Assembly (NCBI GenBank): GCA_903772945.1
Contig: CAICTM010000176.1
Location: 1 to 64,000, forward strand
DNA from: Seminavis robusta
Taxonomy: Eukaryota; Bacillariophyta; Bacillariophyceae; Naviculales; Naviculaceae
Length of the DNA stretch: 64,000 nucleotides
Direction of reading: 5' to 3'
The notes beneath the pieces are model-generated. The model did no database searches and was not told the origin of the DNA. It worked only from the letters and a program-made list of their open reading frames with translations. The translations under genes and the position numbers were made by a program. Positions 53,401-63,561 of this stretch are shown here, piece by piece (position 1 is the stretch's first letter; each line of letters begins with the position of its first letter).

Positions 53401-55138
53401 CTGAGGCCGAGCCTGTCACAGAAAATGTTGGACGAGCTGATTGAAGAATACAATGACATTGAAGAAGAGGAAGGAAAAGTGGTCACTATGCTTGCTGACG
53501 GCAAGAAGCGACTGCCGAGATTGCGGGATCTTGGCATTGACCCTGCCACCCTAACAAAGGCTGCTGGTAGCTTTGCAAGACTTACCGTGTCACACTCGAA
53601 CATGCGAGGCAGCCCAATTCTTACTCGGGTCACTTTGAAGCTGTTGACATCGAAGAATGGTCGGTTGCTACAGGAGTTTTCAATGTGCAACCTTATCAGA
53701 GCGTGCGAAGCTGCGGCAATAAATGAGGCTGTTGGACGCGGCGAAGATTTGGTCGTCGGACAGTTTGCACGTCGATTCCTGCAACTGCTGAACGAGGCAA
53801 ATGACGCATCAGAAGGGGCCACTGATAGTAAGGCTACGTCGGACCTGAAGCTCTCGTCGGCATCGCCCGAGGAAATTGCCACTCTGCTTTGGTCTCTGGG
53901 TGAATTGGGAGCCAGGCATTTTGTGTCTGACAAAGACAAACAGTCAGCATATCGGAAACTACGCCTCGTAGTGGAAAGCCCCCTGCTAACTGATGATCAG
54001 ATACAGTGTTTCTCCACAACTTCAGCTCTTCAAGCGGTGAGTTTCGAGTCCGCGGGTTGAGATACCCTGCCGTTTGTGTCTTCGATCCCTGACCTTCTCT
54101 GCTTTCGTCATGTAGCTTCGTGGCTTGGTAACGCTAAACGCCATGCGCAGCGACAAACTCAGCCTCCTCAAAGTGTTGAAGTTGATTGAACCACAGTTGC
54201 CATCCATTCGGAATGAAAGAGACTTGTGCGAAGTGGCCGAGTCGCTTGCTGCGATAAGACGGGTGCTTGCCATGGAGGATCCTCCTCTTAGTCACGAAGA
54301 CGAGGCTTTGAACGTTACCAAGAACGTCGAGGACGACGAAACTGTGGACTTGAATGCGACAGTGACGGAAAACGTCAACGTTACTGACGATTGTAATGAA
54401 ACGGACCACAGCAAAAATGCGACGATGACTGTCACTCCGTCTGATTCCGAATTGTTACAGGAAACCAGTTCCAGGATGCTCTCGACTGTTGCCAGATACG
54501 CCGCCGAACGCGTGACCAACCTCAGAGCGGGTAGTCTTTGTCGTCTCCTGGTTGTGTATTCCTTGCTACCGTTCCAAGCGGACGACTTTATCAACGCTTG
54601 CGAGTTGGAGGTAGCAAGACGTCAGGCCCTACTCGAAGAAGCATCTTCAGCCTCCAGCGTGGAAGATCTCTTGCGACAGGCAGCGCAACTAGCCGTGGCG
54701 GCCAACGCGACACTGTTAGGTTTGAAAACTTATGGAGAGGATGATGCCGATGGCAGTTCCCCCGTCGCTGCGCTCAAGAAGGGGATCATGTCACTGTTTT
54801 CTTCATCATCATCATCACCGGACGAGGACGAAGATTCCAAACAGGAGATGGCTTCAAATGAAGCCATAGTGCAAAGATTCACTAATGAAGTCGGGAGCCT
54901 CTTTCAGCGAGTGACTGCTGTGGACACATGCATGGAGCAGATTGGGATCGCTTCCAATGTACATACTGACACTGCCTTGCAAAAAATCATGGAAGGAGCC
55001 AATTTTGAACTCGGACGATGCCATGAACTGATTGACAACTATCGACGAATAGAATTCAGCACGGGAAGACGGAAGAGTCGGTACGATTACGACCGGGACA
55101 TTGGCAAACGATTACTGAGTCGTCTGATTCCGCGATAG
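50440..55138 (+). CDS. large organelle-type helical-repeat RNA-binding-like protein (2 exons)
   Basis: Exons 50440-54036 and 54116-55138; a 79-nt GT-AG intron at phase 0 gives 1539 residues. The N-terminus has a signal-like hydrophobic stretch (YYCVVILILWVSS), then a long acidic Ser/Glu region and a Gln/Asn-rich linker. Scattered units with the W-A core of OPR/FASTK-type repeats follow: CRAAWGLAILGA (about 375), ELTDVLWALALHG (562), DLCSLAWAVTELRD (757), DLSNLAWACARH (802), DLVRIFWAFLEV (918), EEIATLLWSLGELG (1143). Such proteins bind plastid or mitochondrial transcripts and control their stability or translation. No C-terminal RAP domain is visible. Plastid versus mitochondrion is undecided, because an ASAF-type motif is absent. 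Function by family resemblance only. Confidence 0.68.
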
Positions 55139-55808
55139 CTAGCCGGGAAGCTTTCAGTATGCACATAAATGATCCTTGTAGATTATGGTATTAATAGGCA
55201 ACTTGGCTCTACAAGACATTGTACCGGTAGGTCTGCTGGATGCTGACCCTGACCGTCCGGGGACTCTTCTAAGCAAGCTTCCATCAGAGCCAACATCGTA
55301 TTTTTTGTGGATCCACGGTTTCTGGTCTACGGTCTACGGTCTACCGGTACGGTACCATCCGGTAATGTATCGGTACGCTTGGCAGCGGCAGCTGGCAGTA
55401 CATTTCCCAGGCATTGTACATGTACCAGTATCATGTAAAAGCTGCATAGGAACTCGCAGATGTTCGTGGGACTAAAATGACAAAGGTTTCTAACTCCTCT
55501 TGCTCTCCAGACTTACAAAAGGGGAGAAAATCAATTAATCAAATCTGGCCAATGGCTAGACATAATCAGGTACTAATGGAGGAGAACGAGAGCCCCTGAA
55601 ACGCACGCGGTTGTATTATACGTATAACATTTTTACTATGTATTCTACAGATCATACGTATTACACATATAACATTTTTAATATGTATTAGACAAGTCAT
55701 ACGTACAACACAGATAACACAAGTGGAACAATATTATACGTATTACATGTATTATGTGTTGTACGTGTTTTACGTATAATACATAGTGCCAGGTGTTTTG
55801 CCAGGTGT
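55139..55808. other. intergenic region with AT-rich repeats
   Basis: GGTCTACGGTCTACCGGTACGGTACC-type palindromes fill 55322-55378. From 55610 to 55790 is an AT-rich tract built of ATACGTATAACATTTTTA-like units: about 47-bp near copies start near 55618 and 55661, and the tail TACGTATTACATGTATTATG is partly inverted against the preceding units. The tract sits directly before the transposase remnant and may be part of that element's terminal region. Confidence 0.6.
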
Positions 55809-56985
55809 TTGGGAGGCAGAGAGGAAGATGCACTGTTGCAGGCCATAATACCTGACAGCTTATCAAGTAAAATGGACTCTTACCTATCTGAACTCTCTCA
55901 TGTTGCTAGATACAATATCAATGATGAAGAATGGACTCCTGCTTCCATCATTGTGAATGTAGCAACCTCACTAGCTGATGATACGCCAAAGGAGATAAAC
56001 ATTATGGATACTCTGGGTTCGATAATTATCGAATGGAGAAATCGACGGTGTATTGGCTACCTTCGATGTATCAATCTTGTGATCCGGCGCATATTAAAGA
56101 AGTTTGATGCCATACTTTGTACTTCTTGCAAGACTGCTGGATTCCGCATCAAAAACAAGGGATTTGATAAGAGGCGGAATCACATTACCATATGTTGTCC
56201 AAGAGTCGTTTTTACAAACAAAGTCCCAAAAGGACAGCAACAAAACCACCAGACTCAGCTTCCTGTTGAGGGGGAGGGTGTCAAATGTCCATTCTCTTCA
56301 ATGTTCTATATAGCCAGGAACACAGACGATGGTATCTACCCAAGTTCCAGACAGGCAACAAGCTTCATCGTGGCCATGTACAACTAGAAGAGGCACAAGT
56401 AAAGTGTTAAGTACTCATCTTGCACAGAAGCCGTTACACTAGCGAAACAATGCCTAAAGAACCACCTCTCTCGCCAAGTGTTGTTAAGACTTTACTTTAT
56501 GAACGGACAGGCTCATCTCTAACTTCAAAACAAATCGAATCTCTAAGGAAGAGTTTGCATCAAGGAGTTGTCTTGTCTTTGGTGAAGCCAGACGGACCAT
56601 CTCTCAAGTACCGCATCAGGAGGCGACAGCTGCAGACAGGCTACTTGCCCGATTGCAATCCGACCCAACAAAATCGTTCGTTGTCCTATTTGCCTCATAT
56701 GACTCCGGCCTTCTTCGAATCAGACAATCACATAGGGGAGCCACACCTCAGAACATTGATCCTGAATCACTAACAGATGAATCGGACAGTGCTGAATCCT
56801 TTGCGAACAAAGTAAGAGACGCTCTATCCATCACAGGTTCTGGAATGATTTTGCTTGCACTTGCCTGGACGGGTGAAAGTTCCCAGAGATTGTTCCAAAT
56901 GAAGATGGTGCCGGATTGCCTGCTGGGGCTGCTGGAGAGGGAGCGGCTGCTGGAGCGGCTGCTGGAACTCTCCCAAGAGCCCTGA
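55809..56985 (+). pseudogene. decayed MULE-like transposase fragment
   Basis: Three frames are needed. The first (55872-56330) gives an N-terminal region ending at VKCPFSSMFYIARNT. After a one-base shift near 56324 the protein continues RRWYLPKFQTGNKLHRGH, so the combined CPF...WYL...KLHRGH is the zinc-finger pattern before MULE transposases. Stops follow, and a third frame (from about 56625) gives DRLLARLQSDPTKSFVVLFA with a short tail. No DDE catalytic core is seen, so the fragment is truncated as well as frameshifted. The family assignment rests on the zinc finger and the LLARL...LFA block. Confidence 0.6.
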
Positions 56986-57399
56986 GACCTTCACAATTAC
57001 CGGTGCAACGGAAGCCAAAAATGCAAAAGCACCCGGTGCCTGGACATCAGCATCGTGCACCAATACCGCATAGCGGCAGGCGCAATGGGCACCTCGATCA
57101 GCAGAGACCATCCACGAGCCAGCTCAGAAGAGAGCAACACCGATACCGACACAGAGAGCAGAAGTACTAGACTAGCTAAGTTAGCTAGTCGGCGAGAGAT
57201 ACAATCGACGCATGGTCAAAAAGAAGATCAAGTGTCAGCGTGGCAGCATCAGAGAGTTCGAAAAGGTGGTGCTCCTGCATTTTCGGGAGCTTCCAATTCA
57301 ATTTCGCCAAACACAAGCTCCTCTCGGTGACCAATATATAACTTCCGCTACCGGTAGCTAGGTTTGGTTGATTCAGTTGACCTTTCGTGTACAAAACCG
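56986..57399. other. upstream region of the class C GPCR gene
   Basis: A plus-strand frame (57055-57330) is Ser/Asn/Arg-rich and without domains. This gap is where a missing signal-peptide exon of the GPCR could lie. A CTACCGGTAG palindrome occurs at 57349-57358. Confidence 0.4.
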
Positions 57400-60309
57400 A
57401 TGGCAGAACTGCGCGAAGGATCCAATGTGGTTTGGTTGGATGTGGCGGAAGATGGGAAAAACCATGAGCCTCAAAGAAGGAAGAGGCGACGGGTGGGCAA
57501 ACTGCTGGGCTTGCAGGGATACAGTAGCACCACCCCAGTACTGGACGGTAGCAACAACATCACTCAACAAGTGCGAACCATCAACAAGAACTTCTTATAC
57601 AATGCCGTGGCTTCCTTTCTGGCTGCAAAACATTTCAACGAACGGAGGGGTGACATTCTTCCACAATTGCCAGATTTAATCGGAGATTGTGATTTCTACT
57701 GGACCTTTGAGTTTCGAGATGGACAGTGGTCAGCCTTGGAGGCAGCGAAGCAGCTGCTGCAGTCCAGTCATATACTTCCGTCTCAAAGCAGTACTGCTGC
57801 TACAGCAGCTTCTGATGCTCATGAGCAACCTACACATTCCCAACGTCCTCCTAGTACGACAACAAACTCTCCTACCAATAATAGAAGGACTCCATCGCCC
57901 ATTACACAAACTCCCCACAGGACAAAGCCACCCGGGTCTACTAGCACTGCCGATTGGTCACAGGGGTTTAGTCACCGACCTGAAGATCGACAGAGACAGC
58001 TACTCGGCACTGCGACAACGAGCAGCAACCTGACTGCTCACGAAGATGCAACAATATTGCAAAGAGAAGTCACAGAAGCATTGGAACCCTTTGCTGTTTA
58101 TGGGGCCTACTGGAGTCGAGTGACCAAGGTTTTGGCCATGGTCACACAAGGACTACAAATCCCTTACATCACGGGTGGATCAACCAGTGCGGAACTTAAC
58201 TATTATCCCCTGTTCAGTCGGACGGTGCCTGACAATGATGCTGATGCCCATGCTGCCATGAAGGTGTATCATGATTTTTTCGGTGGCCAGGTGACTCATG
58301 TGGCGTGCCTTTTCATTCAGGATAGCTGGGGCATCAATTATCATGCATCACTCAGCAAATATGCCAATCAGTTTGGCATAAACTTGATCGCCTTTGCCTA
58401 TGAGGCTGGTACTATTGAAAGGACTATTCTCAGTCTGAAACAGGCGGATTATCGCTACGTGTATGCTATTATGCACGACTGGAAACAGGTACTCCGGCTT
58501 GCTCACCAGCATGACATTATCGGCCATCCAGATTATGTTTGGATTGCTGCTGAAGAGAAGAAGTGGACCGGGGACGACTTTGAGTTGTCAAGGCATGAGG
58601 ATCAAGATTTGGCCATGGCACTACATGGTATCGGAACCATCAATCTGTATTTTGATCCTGTTCCCCGGTTTGAACGTGCCATGGAAGAAATGGCATGGTC
58701 AGAGTCACTGCAACAAGAGTTCATTGATATTCAAAGAGGCCATGATGACACAGTATTCTTTGACAACTACACATTTCCTCATTACGATCCGACTGGTTTT
58801 GACTATGGCATTTTCGATGCAGTGATTGCCATGGGCCTAGCAGCCTGCAGTAAAGAGTTGCCTTTGCCTCTTTTCACTGGTCCCGAGTTGCAACAATCCA
58901 TACTCCAAACACAGTTTGAGGGTGTATCGGGCAATGTCCAATTTGACCCAAAAACAGGAACTCGTTTGGTGGATGGTGTCAAGTACAGTTTGGAGTATAT
59001 CCTCCTCAGCGATGCTCGGTCCGACAAGGATTACTACCGATTCCAGTCAAATACAGTAGTTGTCATTGGAGGAGAGGAAGAGATTACCAACCATCACTCA
59101 TTTGTCTTTTTTGACAATACAACGAATGCTCCACCGGCATTGCCACCCTTGGTTCATGAAGACCTCAATCTCGTCCCCATGGGGGCACAGTTGTTTGGCT
59201 ACCTGCTGGCTAGCCTTGTGATCCTTGGGTCCATTGTTTGTGCCTACTGGACTCATTCCAAAAAAGACATTTTTGTCCTGAGGGCAGCACAACCCTTTTT
59301 CTTGATCCAAGTGTGCCTTGGTACCCTGATCATGGCAATGTCAGTGTATCCCTGGAGTCTACCTGGAGCCAGTGAAGCCGGGGCATCAACAATCAGTAGC
59401 TCGAATGGTCATGATGGGCAGGATGCAGACAGTACTTGGGGCTTGGACATGGCTTGTATGTCAGTCTTGTGGCTTGTTTTCATAGGCTTTGCCGTCACTT
59501 TCTCTGCCTTGACATCAAAGATCTGGCGGATCAATCAAGTCATGTCCTTTGGCCTCAGTCTACACCGTGGGGCAGTAAGCGTGAATGATGTCATGCTTCC
59601 TCTTTATTTTAGTTTGACGGTGAATATTACAATGCTCATCTGCATTACCTTTGTGTCTCCATTGCAGTACGAGCGAATCCCCAATGAGGAAAATGTGGAC
59701 AAATTTGGGCGTTCCCTCGAGTCCTTTGGGGCCTGTCGTCCAAGGAATGACAAGTTCTACTACTTTTTGGGCACGCTACTGGTAACAAACCTGTTGGGTG
59801 TTTTGGCAGTGACCCGCGAGGCATACAATTCACAAAATGTGGTACCTGCCAATTTCAGTGATTCTGTTATCCTTGCTCGTGCCATGATGAGTATCTTGGA
59901 GACTCTCATGTTGGGAGGGCCCATTGTTTTGGTGGTGGGCGACAACCCCACTGCCTTCTTCTTGGTGGGATCCTCACTGGTATGTGTCTGTTGCTTGACT
60001 ATTCTGTTGCTGCTCTTTGCCCCAAAATACCGGGACCGACACAGATCACACCGAATGCAATCCGTGATCAGTGCCATCCAAGTGATGAGTAATCGAAGCT
60101 TGGGCAGTGTTGCCAGTATCAAGAGCAATGCGAAAAGTTACCAAAGTGGGGGTGCCCAAAGCAGCCATAGTGTACAGAGCTGCGGGAGGACTAATGACAG
60201 CCAAAATGTCATTCCCAACTATCACAAGAATCACCACAATGACGCCCACAGGAACAGTGGAACCTCGTCAAACCGCAGTGCACGAGGACGCATGCATTTG
60301 GTACGGTAG
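57400..60309 (+). CDS. class C (GABA-B-like) G-protein-coupled receptor
   Basis: 969 residues from the ATG at 57400; the longer frame upstream lacks an ATG. Residues about 55-560 form a periplasmic-binding/ANF-type ligand domain (NFLYNAVASFLAAKHFNER, QGLQIPYITGGSTSAELNYY, FIQDSWGINYH, YVYAIMHDWKQVL) broken by a Ser/Thr/Pro-rich insert (about 125-205). Seven membrane helices span about 594-885: TM1 LFGYLLASLVILGSIVCAYW, TM3 region MSVLWLVFIGFAVTFSALTS, and the TM7-end FAPKYRDR that matches the class C FxPK signature. A Ser/Asn-rich cytosolic tail follows. Class C receptors sense small amino-acid-like ligands and couple to G proteins. Diatoms carry several such genes; ligand unknown. No signal peptide is visible, so an upstream exon may be missing. 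Confidence 0.88.
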   Translation: MAELREGSNVVWLDVAEDGKNHEPQRRKRRRVGKLLGLQGYSSTTPVLDGSNNITQQVRTINKNFLYNAVASFLAAKHFNERRGDILPQLPDLIGDCDFYWTFEFRDGQWSALEAAKQLLQSSHILPSQSSTAATAASDAHEQPTHSQRPPSTTTNSPTNNRRTPSPITQTPHRTKPPGSTSTADWSQGFSHRPEDRQRQLLGTATTSSNLTAHEDATILQREVTEALEPFAVYGAYWSRVTKVLAMVTQGLQIPYITGGSTSAELNYYPLFSRTVPDNDADAHAAMKVYHDFFGGQVTHVACLFIQDSWGINYHASLSKYANQFGINLIAFAYEAGTIERTILSLKQADYRYVYAIMHDWKQVLRLAHQHDIIGHPDYVWIAAEEKKWTGDDFELSRHEDQDLAMALHGIGTINLYFDPVPRFERAMEEMAWSESLQQEFIDIQRGHDDTVFFDNYTFPHYDPTGFDYGIFDAVIAMGLAACSKELPLPLFTGPELQQSILQTQFEGVSGNVQFDPKTGTRLVDGVKYSLEYILLSDARSDKDYYRFQSNTVVVIGGEEEITNHHSFVFFDNTTNAPPALPPLVHEDLNLVPMGAQLFGYLLASLVILGSIVCAYWTHSKKDIFVLRAAQPFFLIQVCLGTLIMAMSVYPWSLPGASEAGASTISSSNGHDGQDADSTWGLDMACMSVLWLVFIGFAVTFSALTSKIWRINQVMSFGLSLHRGAVSVNDVMLPLYFSLTVNITMLICITFVSPLQYERIPNEENVDKFGRSLESFGACRPRNDKFYYFLGTLLVTNLLGVLAVTREAYNSQNVVPANFSDSVILARAMMSILETLMLGGPIVLVVGDNPTAFFLVGSSLVCVCCLTILLLLFAPKYRDRHRSHRMQSVISAIQVMSNRSLGSVASIKSNAKSYQSGGAQSSHSVQSCGRTNDSQNVIPNYHKNHHNDAHRNSGTSSNRSARGRMHLVR

Positions 60310-60328
60310 CCCGCTAATCTCCTATTGC

Positions 60329-60500
60329 TCCTGCCATGCTATTTTCGCTTTGGGTCAGGTAGATCGATTGCCGTTTCTGGAGCTACTGCGCGGCATCAAT
60401 GCTATTGGACCGTACGTATTACCCGTTGGCATGCTCTTGTCGCTATGGGTCGGGTAGACCGATTGCCTCGGGTGGGAATTTCTTGTGCTACTGAGCGGCG
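60329..60500. repeat. imperfect tandem repeat
   Basis: Two copies of roughly 75 bases, 60329-60402 and 60426-60500, share CATGCTNTTNTCGCT, GGGTC(A/G)GGTAGA(T/C)CGATTGCC and a TACTG(C/A)GCGGC end. They lie directly after the GPCR stop codon, in its 3' UTR or just beyond. No function is evident. Confidence 0.7.
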
Positions 60501-61740
60501 TCACAGGGGCTAGTAGTGGACGGACTGTTCGCTAGCGTAGACTGCACGAAGCCAATCGACGCCATCTCTGGCAGTAAAAACGGACTTTGTCTGTCTTCCT
60601 GTGGAGTAATTATGGAGAAATACTAGGTGCAATAATCCAGTGCTGGTATCTGGAATGATTCGATTTGTTCGCCCTTTTTCTCGGTTGGAATGCAGCAATT
60701 TGGCGCCACGTCGGGCTAGTGAGAGCATAAGCTGGGTTACATACACTAGCTAGACGATCCATACCAATCTGCTAGCAGTTGACGCTCTCACAGGGATCGT
60801 AGTTTTCCAAACTCGATGGCGCACCGGCATCGGCCACACCGAATGCAGCGTTCTACGAGTTCTACGAGTTCTTGTGTAGGCGCAACCAATCTGGAGCTTC
60901 GGCGCATTCCGTATCAAACGAACACCACTCGCGTTGATTGCTTTCTTTTTTTAGAACTCCCTATCGGATAACTATAGGCAGAGTTGAGAATGCGTCTTGT
61001 ACGCCAGAAGCGATACTTTTGGCAGGGAGCCAAATTGCTGTGGTCGCACAGTTGTATCTCACTACTGCCTTGGGAGATTATTGCCGTAAAGTGGGGTCTC
61101 TCGTGGTCCGTGCTTCTTCTTTCCTTCAATCGGTCAATCATCTTGGGTGTCCTTTATCCATTCAGATACGTTGTTTGTCATGACAGATACGCGATCATTG
61201 AATCGTTCAATGGCCATTGGAACTTGGCAAAGCCACGCAGAACAGAAGCATTGGGGGTGATGATTCGATTCCCTCAACCGCATTTTGGTTCGGCTATCTC
61301 TGGCTGCAAGGGTCTCTGTTGACCATTCATCTGTTATGCTCCTGATCAATGCTTCCTGATAAATGGTTTCGTTGTGGCAGTGTTGTGGCATTTGCGGCTA
61401 AGAGTTGCGAGGAGAAACCAAACTCAATGACCTCTGGATTTTGCTATAGCACCAGTTGCGGTACCGCAGAAACAGCCCCTAGCTAGGAATTCCAAGCTCC
61501 AGTCTTCGCACTCATTGACTGTTGTTATTATCAATAGTTGCAGAGAATCTGATGGGTAGCATGATATCTACCAGAGTAGTGAACAGTGAGTACTCTCCTT
61601 GCTACCTTCCTCGACAACTCAGCAATTTCTCAAACGAACAGAAATTGTGAGCCCCTGACCTGTGCCAGCATGCGAGCTTACAGGAGAACCCGAGTGTCCG
61701 TAAAGGTTTCTTACTGAGGACCGGTGGTATCTAGCCTACA

Positions 61741-61840
61741 GGATAAAGGGGTGGGTAACCCCCCCTTTGGCCCTTTTGACTTTGCTGCTTGCTCTACGTA
61801 GACTTGTGTAGACTATGTACCAGAAAGGGGAGGGGTAGCC
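61741..61840. repeat. GC-palindromic repeat module, copy 1
   Basis: This module starts AAAGGGGTGGGTAACCCCCC, continues TTTGGCC and TGCTGCTTGC, and ends AAAGGGGAGGGGTAGCC. The same order of blocks occurs at 63121-63205. Both are in the same orientation about 1.4 kb apart, with the intervening DNA gene-free. They may be two copies of a small foldback element or the direct terminal repeats of a non-autonomous element. Confidence 0.65.
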
Positions 61841-63120
61841 TTTGTACGTAGACTATGCTACGGATGGTCCAACAGCGAGAATATTCTCAATGATGACGTC
61901 ACAGTCGAACGGTACCGTATTATCCAGTCAGTGCCCGTACCAGTATGGTACCCTACTGTTCGACTGTGCAGCAGAACAACAATGAGTTGACCATGGGAAA
62001 CTCAGGATGGATATTGAACTAACATCAACACAACCAAACTAACTAACTATCTAGAGCTGTCTACATTCTTTGCTTGTCGCAGCCATGTGCTGAGTGGTTG
62101 CAGCCATGTAGCAGGCATTATCTTATGCTAAAGTAGATGCTTCATTTTTCTTCCAATATTGCCAAGTTCTCAGCTCCACCATTCTTTTGAGACTATGTCG
62201 CCCTTGTGGCATCATTCTAGGGTTCCTCATTAGTCAATGGGTCCTCCTGGGCAACTCAATGCTATGAACAGGAAGGATATCTCAGTGAGTAGTCACAATG
62301 GGTACCAAATCAGAAGTCAGAAACAACGAGTGGCGCAACTCGGCATCCATTTTGGAGCTATTCTGATAGGAGTGATGCCTTTGACCTTTCCAGCCTGTCT
62401 AGCCACAAACCTGTACACATGACTCTATTGATTGGACCAAACGGGGCATGCGGTGGGGACAGAGACTGGCTGGCCTGTTGGGGGCAGCAAAAATTGCCGA
62501 AAGCTGGCTGCCTGACTTTGCCGGCCATTCGTTGCTTTAACCAGCAAATGGAGAAGCCACTAACACCACTGGACGGCACGTCCAATTATGTATCCTGTCT
62601 CATGGTTTGATGGGTGGCTCTATTGGTTAAACTGCTAGGGGTATATTTGTCAACTTATTGTGATAATGGAAGTTGGATTTCTTCAGAAAAGGGAGTTCTG
62701 GAGCTGGGGCTGAGGTAATTTGCCATGATTTACCCCACTTCCAAGGAAACCATTCTCCCTGTTGGGCCATTCTCGCTGTTGGACCGTTCCTAGTATGTAC
62801 TGGGCAGAGTAGGGGTAGCTTTTATACTACTAGCTGGTATCCTCGTATCTTGTTCAAACATCCACTGTATAACCTTACCCACCCACAACCCTCAGAAGCA
62901 CTTGACCTCCACTCTAGAGGACATCCTCCATTTCAATTGGTTTGTAGGTTGCATCGCTCCTCTTCAGAGAAATTTCCTGCCTAACCAAATTATAAAGCTG
63001 ATTACAATCATCATACCTGACTGCAAGCACCCAGATTCGTGCACCAATGCTAACAGATGCAAGATAATCCTGAGCATAGATTCAATTCCAAGGTGAAACA
63101 CTAGATTTTCTAGGCTCTGC

Positions 63121-63205
63121 AAGATTTAGGGGGGGGTACCCCCCCCTTTGGCCAAAAGCTTCATGCTGCTTGCACACCATAGAAGGGGGAGGGGTACCCC
63201 TCCCA
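63121..63205. repeat. GC-palindromic repeat module, copy 2
   Basis: This module carries a perfect GGGGGGGTACCCCCCC palindrome, then TTTGGCC, TGCTGCTTGC and a second palindrome GGAGGGGTACCCCTCC. It is the better preserved partner of the module at 61741-61840. Confidence 0.7.
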
Positions 63206-63561
63206 TGAGGATTTGGTGATGCTGCCCTATGGGGGGACCTAGATTACGTACCTAAGAGCATGCGCGCTCGTCGGAAGTAAAGCAAGCCACAAGCTAGCTT
63301 TACTGACAGCAAGCATGTCGCAGCAGGATCAGCCACGTCACTTTTTGGCTCCCACTGTGACAACACCGTGTTTGCTTTTGGTGTCAACTTTCGTCCCCAA
63401 CACTCGAAAGAGGCAAAGCAAAAGCAAATTACATCTAACTCTACTGTAAAAAGGATGATTTTTGCCGCCAAAAGAAGAGAAGTCGCATTGCTCTAGTAGC
63501 ACTTGTATAATAGTAGCTACCTTATTATCCATTATCCTTGTGTTTGTAGTGCAAGGAGACC

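Larger units (their letters stand above)
60310..63561. other. gene-poor, repeat-rich region
   Basis: Over 3.2 kb only short frames with stops are present and I support no gene. Visible structure: an imperfect tandem pair at 60329-60500 containing ATGGGTCGGGTAGACCGATT and GGGTCAGGTAGATCGATT; an inverted repeat CACAGTCGAAC/GTTCGACTGTG at 61900-61968 next to TGACGTCA; and two similar GC-palindromic modules at 61741-61840 and 63121-63205. The last 320 bases form the 5' flank of the Harbinger-like frame. Confidence 0.6.

Noticed and set aside
62605-62660. possible tRNA (TGGCTCTATTGGTTAAACTGC looks like an A box)
   Set aside because: No B box (GGTTCGANTCC) and no acceptor-stem pairing follow, so a tRNA gene is not supported.
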